35,102 nt of DNA from Chitinophaga pinensis (GTDB taxonomy: Bacteria; Bacteroidota; Bacteroidia; Chitinophagales; Chitinophagaceae). The stretch spans positions 1 through 35,102 of the forward strand of contig CAMBUH010000006.1 of assembly GCA_945870985.1 (NCBI GenBank), given 5' to 3'. Position 1 is the stretch's first letter. Each line of letters starts with the position of its first letter. Made by a program: the position numbers and the translations under genes. Of this stretch, positions 29,043 through 35,102 are shown piece after piece. Under the pieces are notes generated by a model, which saw nothing but the letters and a program-made list of their open reading frames with translations, had not been told where the DNA came from and ran no database searches.

Positions 29043-29612
29043 TTATGTGGCCAGCCAAGAGAGGTCTTCCCTTGGTTGGTCAATTATTTTTTTACGTATC
29101 AACATGGTTTCCAGTAATGCCTTTGAACGGGTATACTGACTCCGGCTGGTACTCTCACCTATATCCAATAACTCACCAATTTCACGATGACTATACCCTT
29201 CAATCGCATACAGGTTTAGCACCGTTCTATACCCTACTGGTAGCAGCCGAATACATTCAATCACCTGCTTGGCCTGCATAATGGAGGGGATGGTTTCCTC
29301 TTTCACCTGCAGGATATTGGCATCGGTTAGTTCAATGCTATCATTGAACTTTTTATGTTTTTTCAGAAAATTGATACAGGTGTGTACTATGATTCTCCTG
29401 ATCCAACCCTCAAAAGAGCCTTTATTCTGAAACGTATGTATGTGGGTAAACACTTTGATGAACGCCTCCTGGAGCATGTCTTCGGCATCTTCTCTGGTAG
29501 GAGAAAACCGATAGCAAACACTGAGCATTTTGGGACTGTACTGGTTGTACAATTCCCGCTGTGCGGCAGCATCGTTTCGTAAACAGCCTGCAATGATGGC
29601 CTGCTCCGTCAT
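29043..29612 (-). CDS. ECF RNA polymerase sigma-70 factor (RpoE-like)
   Basis: Probable start MTEQAIIAG (29612; the ORF track starts at 29645). Region 2 DAEDMLQEAFIKVFTHIHTFQNKGSFEGWIRRI; region 4 LPVGYRTVLNLYAIEGYSHREIGELLDIGESTSRSQYTRSKALL. Confidence 0.92.
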   Translation of the reverse strand: MTEQAIIAGCLRNDAAAQRELYNQYSPKMLSVCYRFSPTREDAEDMLQEAFIKVFTHIHTFQNKGSFEGWIRRIIVHTCINFLKKHKKFNDSIELTDANILQVKEETIPSIMQAKQVIECIRLLPVGYRTVLNLYAIEGYSHREIGELLDIGESTSRSQYTRSKALLETMLIRKKIIDQPREDLSWLAT

Positions 29613-29775
29613 GAGGGTAAAATTGTTAACCCTAAATATAGACAATTTTTCGGTTGTTTCGCTGCATTTGGAGATGGCTCACTTGCAAATAATATATAAT
29701 ATTAATGTTTTTTTTTGGTATCAGGCAACAATAAGTAATTTTAAAGTATCTTAAACGTTAATTAGATTTAAGACT

Positions 29776-31440
29776 ATGAGCCGGCGAAAATTTATTTCGC
29801 AAATAATTAAACCAGCTTCTGTTCAGGAAGCCCCGCCTCCACCTCCCGGAGGTGGATTAACGCCTTATACGGGGGTATGGACTACCGATCAGGTAATTCA
29901 TATGCTTAAAAGAACCCAGTTTGGAGCTCGGCCTGAGGACATTCAATATTTTGCTGCCAGAACTTTTTCGCAGGCGATGGATGAAATTCTGCAACCTACG
30001 GCACCTGCACCGGCACCTCCGGTAAAAGATTATGTTCCATCTGCGAATGTTCTTAAGCCCGATACCAATGTGGCTGCCGGAACAACTTGGGTAAATGATA
30101 TTGGGGCTGATGGGGCTTTAAACGGCAACCGGATTTTATCTTTTCAAAAATGGTGGGTTGGTAACTTAATCAATCAGGATAGAAGTATTCGAGAAAAAAT
30201 GATTTTATTCTGGCACAATCATTTTGCCACCGAAGCAGACACAATCGGTAATCCAATTTATGTATATCGACATCATCAGGTTCTACGCAATAATGCCCTT
30301 GGTAATTTTAAGGCATTAACCCGCGCCATTACATTGGATCCGGGAATGCTAGTGTATTTGAATGGACAATTAAATACACTCAATGCTCCCGATGAAAATT
30401 ATGGTAGGGAATTACAAGAACTTTTTTGTTGTGGAAAAGGGCCGGAGTCAAAATATACAGAAGATGACGTAAAAGCTGCTGCCCGCGTATTAACTGGTTG
30501 GCGAATAAATGCTTCCACTGCCACCTCTTTTTTTGACATTAATCGGCACGATAAGAGTTCGAAAAAGTTTTCTTCATTTTACAACAACGCCACCATTGCT
30601 GGCCGCAGTTCCGCTACTGCAGGCGATCTGGAACTGGATGATATGCTGAATATGATTTTTGCCACGAATGAAGTAAGCAAATACATTTGCAGAAGATTGT
30701 ATCGTTGGTTTATTTATTATGATATAGATGCCACTGTAGAGGCTACCATCATCACCCCGCTTGCCAATATATTTGTTCAGAATAATTACGAAATATTGCC
30801 GGTGCTGCAAGCACTCCTGAAAAGCGAGCACTTTTTTAATTCACTCACAGTTGGATGTCAGATAAAAAGTCCTATAGACCTGATAGTAGGATTATGCCGG
30901 GAGTTTGCCATTGCACTTCCTCCTGCATCCGATTATACCACTAACTATGGTATTTATAATTATTTTTTTAACTTGGCAACCGGCATGCAGCAACGAATTG
31001 GTGATCCTCCGGATGTAAGCGGCTGGAAAGCCTACTATCAAGAACCGCAATTTTATGAGGTTTGGATAAATAGTGACACCTTACCTCGGCGCATCCAGTT
31101 TTCCGACATCATGATTGTGAATGGATATACCCTCAATGGTTTTGTTACAAAAATCAATCAAGTTGAATGGGTAAAGATGCTACCAAAGCCCGCAGATCCC
31201 AATGAATTAATCAGTGATATCACCTATCGGTTATTGCGAATAGATATTTCAGCCGCCTCTAAGCAGCAATTGAAAAGAGATATCTTACTGGGAGGACAAT
31301 CGGATGATCATTATTGGACAGATGCCTGGAACCTTTATTTGTCAACCCCGGGAAATACTAACAATACAAATACCGTTAGAAATCGGTTACGTGATTTGAT
31401 AAAGTATATTATGAATTTACCAGAATATCAATTGTGTTAA
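29776..31440 (+). CDS. DUF1800 domain-containing protein
   Basis: 554 aa; HMLKRTQFGARPEDIQYF, REKMILFWHNHFAT, NYGRELQELFCCGKG..YTEDDVKAAARVLTGW are DUF1800 hallmarks. Confidence 0.87.
   Translation: MSRRKFISQIIKPASVQEAPPPPPGGGLTPYTGVWTTDQVIHMLKRTQFGARPEDIQYFAARTFSQAMDEILQPTAPAPAPPVKDYVPSANVLKPDTNVAAGTTWVNDIGADGALNGNRILSFQKWWVGNLINQDRSIREKMILFWHNHFATEADTIGNPIYVYRHHQVLRNNALGNFKALTRAITLDPGMLVYLNGQLNTLNAPDENYGRELQELFCCGKGPESKYTEDDVKAAARVLTGWRINASTATSFFDINRHDKSSKKFSSFYNNATIAGRSSATAGDLELDDMLNMIFATNEVSKYICRRLYRWFIYYDIDATVEATIITPLANIFVQNNYEILPVLQALLKSEHFFNSLTVGCQIKSPIDLIVGLCREFAIALPPASDYTTNYGIYNYFFNLATGMQQRIGDPPDVSGWKAYYQEPQFYEVWINSDTLPRRIQFSDIMIVNGYTLNGFVTKINQVEWVKMLPKPADPNELISDITYRLLRIDISAASKQQLKRDILLGGQSDDHYWTDAWNLYLSTPGNTNNTNTVRNRLRDLIKYIMNLPEYQLC
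29838..29856. repeat. Perfect inverted repeat TCCACCTC-CCG-GAGGTGGA inside the DUF1800 gene
   Basis: 8-bp arms with 3-nt spacer, in the segment coding PPPPPGGG. Confidence 0.9.
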
Positions 31441-31462
31441 TCCAACACAGAAAATCACCTTC

Positions 31463-33031
31463 ATGAAAAGAAGATCTTTTTTACAAAAAACTTTGCCAGC
31501 CGGGGTGCTTTTGCCATCACTGCTGAATGGTTTTTCTTTTCGTGCACTTGGAATGGATTCTCCGGAATTATCTTCCTTATTACTGCCGGTTACCGAAACT
31601 GATCATGTGTTGGTAATTGTTCAGCTAAATGGAGGTAATGATGGATTAAACATGGTGGTGCCGCTCGAAAATTTCAGTAATTATGTAAATGCGCGTAGCA
31701 ATCTTTATATTCCAGATACGAAAGTATTGCCACTCAACGGCAAAGTTGGTTTACACCCGGCCATGACGGGCTTGGAAAGTTTGTATCAGGAAGGTCAGTT
31801 GAAAGTGATTCACTCCGTGGGATATCCCCAACCTAATTTTTCGCATTTTCGTGCTACGGATATCTGGATGAGTGCCAGCGACAGTTCTACCATTGTTAAC
31901 AGCGGCTGGGCCGGACGATATTTGAATTATGAATATCCCAATTTTCCGAATGGATATCCCAATGCAAGCATGACTGATCCACTGGCTATTCAAATTGGGT
32001 CTGTTACCTCGTTAACTTTTCAGGGACCGGCTGTTAGCATGGGCATGAGTATTAGCAGTGCTACCAATTTTTACAACCTTGTGAATGGGGTTACCGACCC
32101 AGCTCCCAATACTCCGGCAGGCAAGGAATTGACATATGTAAGAATGGTTTCTCAGCAAACGCAGCAATATGCTACGTCTATCAAAGCGGCAGCTGCTAAG
32201 GTAACCAAACAGGTAACCTATCCCACGGCGAATTCATTGGCCGACCAACTGAAAATAGTAGCCCGTTTAATTGCGGGTGGTTTAAAAACCAGGGTTTATA
32301 TGGTTAATTATGGGGGATTTGATACCCATGCTGTTCAGGTGAATAGCAATGACACCACTACCGGTTCTCATGCTACCCTGTTAAAAAATGTGAGTAGCGC
32401 TATTAAGGCATTTCAGGATGACTTACGTATGCTGGGTGCCGAAGATCGCGTGGTGGGTATGACGTTTTCTGAATTTGGCCGCCGGGTTAAGAGTAATGGC
32501 AGTATCGGAACAGACCATGGTTCTGCTGCCCCCTGTTTTTTGTTTGGTAAGCATGTAATGGGCGGCGTTTTAGGCGATACTCCCATTATTCCTGCTAATG
32601 CCACCGTAAATGATAACGTCCCATTCCAATACGATTTTAGAAGTGTATATGCTACCCTTTTATCTAAATGGCTTTGTGTAGAAGACCGCGATCTGCAACA
32701 AATCATGCTGAAAAATTTTCAGCAACTCCCACTAATAAATGGTATAGCCTGTAAAAAACCGGTTAATCTTTCCGGTGAACAACTTATCAGTAATTATCCC
32801 AATCCCTTTACCAGCTCAACGGTTATTACTTTTAAAACGGCGGGAGGGCATACACTTATTCAGGTGATGGATACCTCGGGTAGGGTAGTGGCAAACCTTA
32901 CCGATAAAGAATATGCCCCCGGCTCCTATACGGTTACATTCAACAGCGGGTTTATGCCCAGCGGGGTTTATTATGCAAGGCTACAGAATATGGCTACTCA
33001 GCAAGTGCGGCCGATGCTGAAAGTGCGCTAG
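31463..33031 (+). CDS. DUF1501 domain-containing protein with T9SS type A C-terminal sorting domain
   Basis: 522 aa; KRRSFLQKTLPAGVLLPSLL Tat-like leader, VLVIVQLNGGNDGLNMVVPLENF, MTFSEFGRRVKSNGSIGTDHGSAAPCFLFG; C-terminus NYPNPFTSSTVITFKTAGGHTLIQVMDTSGRVV..PSGVYYARL resembles a Por_Secre_tail. Confidence 0.9.
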   Translation: MKRRSFLQKTLPAGVLLPSLLNGFSFRALGMDSPELSSLLLPVTETDHVLVIVQLNGGNDGLNMVVPLENFSNYVNARSNLYIPDTKVLPLNGKVGLHPAMTGLESLYQEGQLKVIHSVGYPQPNFSHFRATDIWMSASDSSTIVNSGWAGRYLNYEYPNFPNGYPNASMTDPLAIQIGSVTSLTFQGPAVSMGMSISSATNFYNLVNGVTDPAPNTPAGKELTYVRMVSQQTQQYATSIKAAAAKVTKQVTYPTANSLADQLKIVARLIAGGLKTRVYMVNYGGFDTHAVQVNSNDTTTGSHATLLKNVSSAIKAFQDDLRMLGAEDRVVGMTFSEFGRRVKSNGSIGTDHGSAAPCFLFGKHVMGGVLGDTPIIPANATVNDNVPFQYDFRSVYATLLSKWLCVEDRDLQQIMLKNFQQLPLINGIACKKPVNLSGEQLISNYPNPFTSSTVITFKTAGGHTLIQVMDTSGRVVANLTDKEYAPGSYTVTFNSGFMPSGVYYARLQNMATQQVRPMLKVR

Positions 33032-33114
33032 TAAATAGCATTATGAATAGGTACGCATAAGTCCCTAATTTATTGACCTATTTATTTCCAACAGAGGCTT
33101 TTTCACAATGCATG

Positions 33115-33122
33115 TATCTTTG
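33115..33122 (+). promoter_or_regulatory. Candidate -7 element (TATCTTTG) for the DUF2721 gene
   Basis: Exact TAnnTTTG match, 17 nt before the ATG. Confidence 0.4.
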
Positions 33123-33139
33123 TTCTGTAATTATTAATT

Positions 33140-33586
33140 ATGGAATTATCAATTAATACCCCTGCCCTATTATTTCCGGCCATCAGTTTAGTAATGCTAG
33201 CCTATACGAATCGCTTTCTTTCCTTATCCAATCGCGTAAGAAATCTGCATGATAAATATGCCGCGCATGAGCAAAAGGTCATTATCCTGGGGCAGATTAA
33301 AAATTTAAAGTATCGCCTTAAACTGATCAAGCGAATGCAAACCCTGGGGGTACTAAGTTTTCTATTTTGTATTGCCTGTATGTTCTTTGTGTATCTACAA
33401 ATATTTTCATTAGCCCATGTGGTATTTGCCAGCAGTTTGCTACTGTTTGCGGCATCCCTGCTATTGTCCTTATTAGAAATACGCCTAAGTACCCGCGCTA
33501 TTGAGCTAGAGTTGAGTGATATGGAGGGGCTCGAAGATCCTTCGGTACTCGAATACCTGAAGAAAAAGCTGGAGGGCAAACCTTGA
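33140..33586 (+). CDS. DUF2721 family membrane protein
   Basis: 148 aa; TPALLFPAISLVMLAYTNRFLSLSNRVRNLHDKY, two further TM segments. Confidence 0.75.
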   Translation: MELSINTPALLFPAISLVMLAYTNRFLSLSNRVRNLHDKYAAHEQKVIILGQIKNLKYRLKLIKRMQTLGVLSFLFCIACMFFVYLQIFSLAHVVFASSLLLFAASLLLSLLEIRLSTRAIELELSDMEGLEDPSVLEYLKKKLEGKP

Positions 33587-33602
33587 TAAGGTTCAATATC
33601 CA

Positions 33603-35102
33603 TTACGCCATAACTGGAGCCATCTTTCTTTCCCCAATCTGCTGGCGCCACATGGCATAGTATAAGCCCTTTTCGGCTAATAATTCAGCATGGCTGCCAG
33701 TTTCAATGATCTGCCCTTTCTCCAGCACATAAATCCGGTCGGCATGCATTATGGTGCTGAGGCGGTGGGCAATCATTACGGTGATTTGTTGTTTTTCGGC
33801 CGATATTGCTCGAATGGTATTGGTGATTTCTTCTTCCGTTATACTATCCAATGCAGAAGTGGCTTCATCGAAAATCAGCAGCTTGGGTTTACGAATCAAT
33901 GCGCGCGCTATAGATAATCGCTGTTTTTCTCCACCACTGAGCTTTAAGCCGCCTTCCCCAATAACTGAATCGATGCCTTTTTCGGCTTTGGATAATAGTT
34001 TGTCGCAACTGGCTTTACTCAAGGCTTCTAATATGTCGGCCTCTGTAGCTTGCGGACAAACAAATAGCAGGTTTTCACGAATAGTACCGGCAAATAGTTG
34101 TGTGTCTTGCGTAACAAATCCAATTTGACTTCTCAATTCATCAAATACAATTTCCGAACTGTCAATTTGGTTGTAAGAAATGCTGCCCTGTTGGGTTTGA
34201 TACAATCCAACCAGCAGTTTCATCAGCGTACTTTTTCCGGCACCACTGGGCCCAACAAAAGCAACGGTTTCACCTCGGGCAACCTGAAAGCTTACATTCT
34301 CCAAGGCATTATATTGAGCCGTTTGATGTTTAAACGATAAATCCTTAAAAGTAAGCTGTTTAATGTCTCCTACTTTGCTCGGATGGTCGGGCTTAGGTTC
34401 TGATGGCTTCTGCATCAGGTTATGAAAATTATTTAAAGAGGCTTCCGCTTCCCGGTACGAAAGGATGATATTTCCAATTTCTTGTAGGGGTCCAAAAATG
34501 AAAAAAGAGTAAAAGGTAAGGGTCATCACTTCGCCCGCCGTTAACTTTCCCTGAAAAACCAGCCACAGCAAGGTGAACATGATTACCTGACGTAACATGT
34601 TTACAAATGTTCCCTGTATAAAGCTGAGCGAACGAATGCTCTTTACTTTTCGCAGTTCCAACCCCAAAATTTTATAAGTGTTTTTATTCAGTCGGGTAAT
34701 TTCCTGATCGGTAAGTCCCAAACTCTTCACCAATTCAATGTTACGCAAGCTTTCAGTTGTACTTCCCGCAAGCATCGTTGTTTCCTTCACAATATTTTTT
34801 TGAATCAGCTTTATTTTTTTACTCAGTAAACTGGTGAGAACAGATAGAAATACAATACCCAATGTATAAATAGGCATGATTGACCAGTGAAGTCGGAAGG
34901 AGTAGATAGAAATAAATACAATGCCTACCAGAATTCCAAATAGTACATTGATGAAAGAGATAATGAATCTTTCTGTATCGGTTCTTACCTTGGTTAATAT
35001 GGAAAGGGTTTCTCCGCTACGCTGGTCTTCAAATTCCTGATAAGGCAATTCCATAGAATGTTTCAGTCCATCCGTAAATATTTTGGCACCAAATTTTTGT
35101 AC
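33603..35102 (-). CDS. ABC exporter (fused TMD-NBD, MsbA/MdlB-like), 5' end cut by window edge
   Basis: Walker A GPSGAGKST, signature LSGGEKQRLSIARAL, Walker B LLIFDEATSALD, H-loop IAHRLST; the frame stays open upstream of the track's start (VQKFGAKIFTDGLKHSMELP) to the edge. Confidence 0.92.
   Translation of the reverse strand, partial: VQKFGAKIFTDGLKHSMELPYQEFEDQRSGETLSILTKVRTDTERFIISFINVLFGILVGIVFISIYSFRLHWSIMPIYTLGIVFLSVLTSLLSKKIKLIQKNIVKETTMLAGSTTESLRNIELVKSLGLTDQEITRLNKNTYKILGLELRKVKSIRSLSFIQGTFVNMLRQVIMFTLLWLVFQGKLTAGEVMTLTFYSFFIFGPLQEIGNIILSYREAEASLNNFHNLMQKPSEPKPDHPSKVGDIKQLTFKDLSFKHQTAQYNALENVSFQVARGETVAFVGPSGAGKSTLMKLLVGLYQTQQGSISYNQIDSSEIVFDELRSQIGFVTQDTQLFAGTIRENLLFVCPQATEADILEALSKASCDKLLSKAEKGIDSVIGEGGLKLSGGEKQRLSIARALIRKPKLLIFDEATSALDSITEEEITNTIRAISAEKQQITVMIAHRLSTIMHADRIYVLEKGQIIETGSHAELLAEKGLYYAMWRQQIGERKMAPVMA

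Noticed and set aside
29838-29856. Perfect 8-bp inverted repeat in the DUF1800 gene as a regulatory hairpin
   Set aside because: Adjacent Pro (CCN) and Gly (GGN) codon runs naturally create complementary sequence; the PPPPPGGG linker explains it.
33046-33082. AATAGGT...ACCTATT inverted repeat after the DUF1501 gene as a terminator
   Set aside because: Only 7 bp, mostly A/T, with a 23-nt loop and no clean T-run; too weak to call.
33202-33651. 149-aa minus-strand ORF opposite DUF2721
   Set aside because: Antisense to a recognisable DUF2721 protein and overlaps the ABC transporter end; no own motifs.

Overview
This 35.1 kb window looks like a chromosomal segment of a Bacteroidetes genome, probably Chitinophagaceae-like (inferred from the gene set and TAnnTTTG-type promoter motifs). 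Most of it is ordinary: tRNA-Arg(CCG), dihydroorotase, an SsuD-like flavin monooxygenase / SSS symporter / sialate O-acetylesterase run, MarC, an APC permease, a TolC + HlyD pair, GpsA, HemW, DUF4271 + HemD, a DUF255 (YyaL-like) protein, the type IX secretion / gliding core gldKLMN, UvrC, an ECF sigma operon, a DUF1800 + DUF1501 pair, DUF2721, and an ABC exporter cut by the right edge. I found no CRISPR array, prophage, transposon or obvious defence island. The best candidates for under-described biology are: (1) a four-gene sigma / membrane-anchored anti-sigma-like beta-barrel fusion / lipoprotein / uvrC run, in which the lipoprotein stop and the uvrC start share ATGA; (2) the divergent DUF1800 + DUF1501 pair, with twin-arginine-like N-termini and a T9SS-type C-terminal domain only on DUF1501; (3) the flavin monooxygenase + SSS symporter + esterase module; (4) a small promoter-plus-terminator unit between gldN and uvrC that could encode a short RNA with alternative hairpins. 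All product names come from motif and family recognition by eye. No database search was run.
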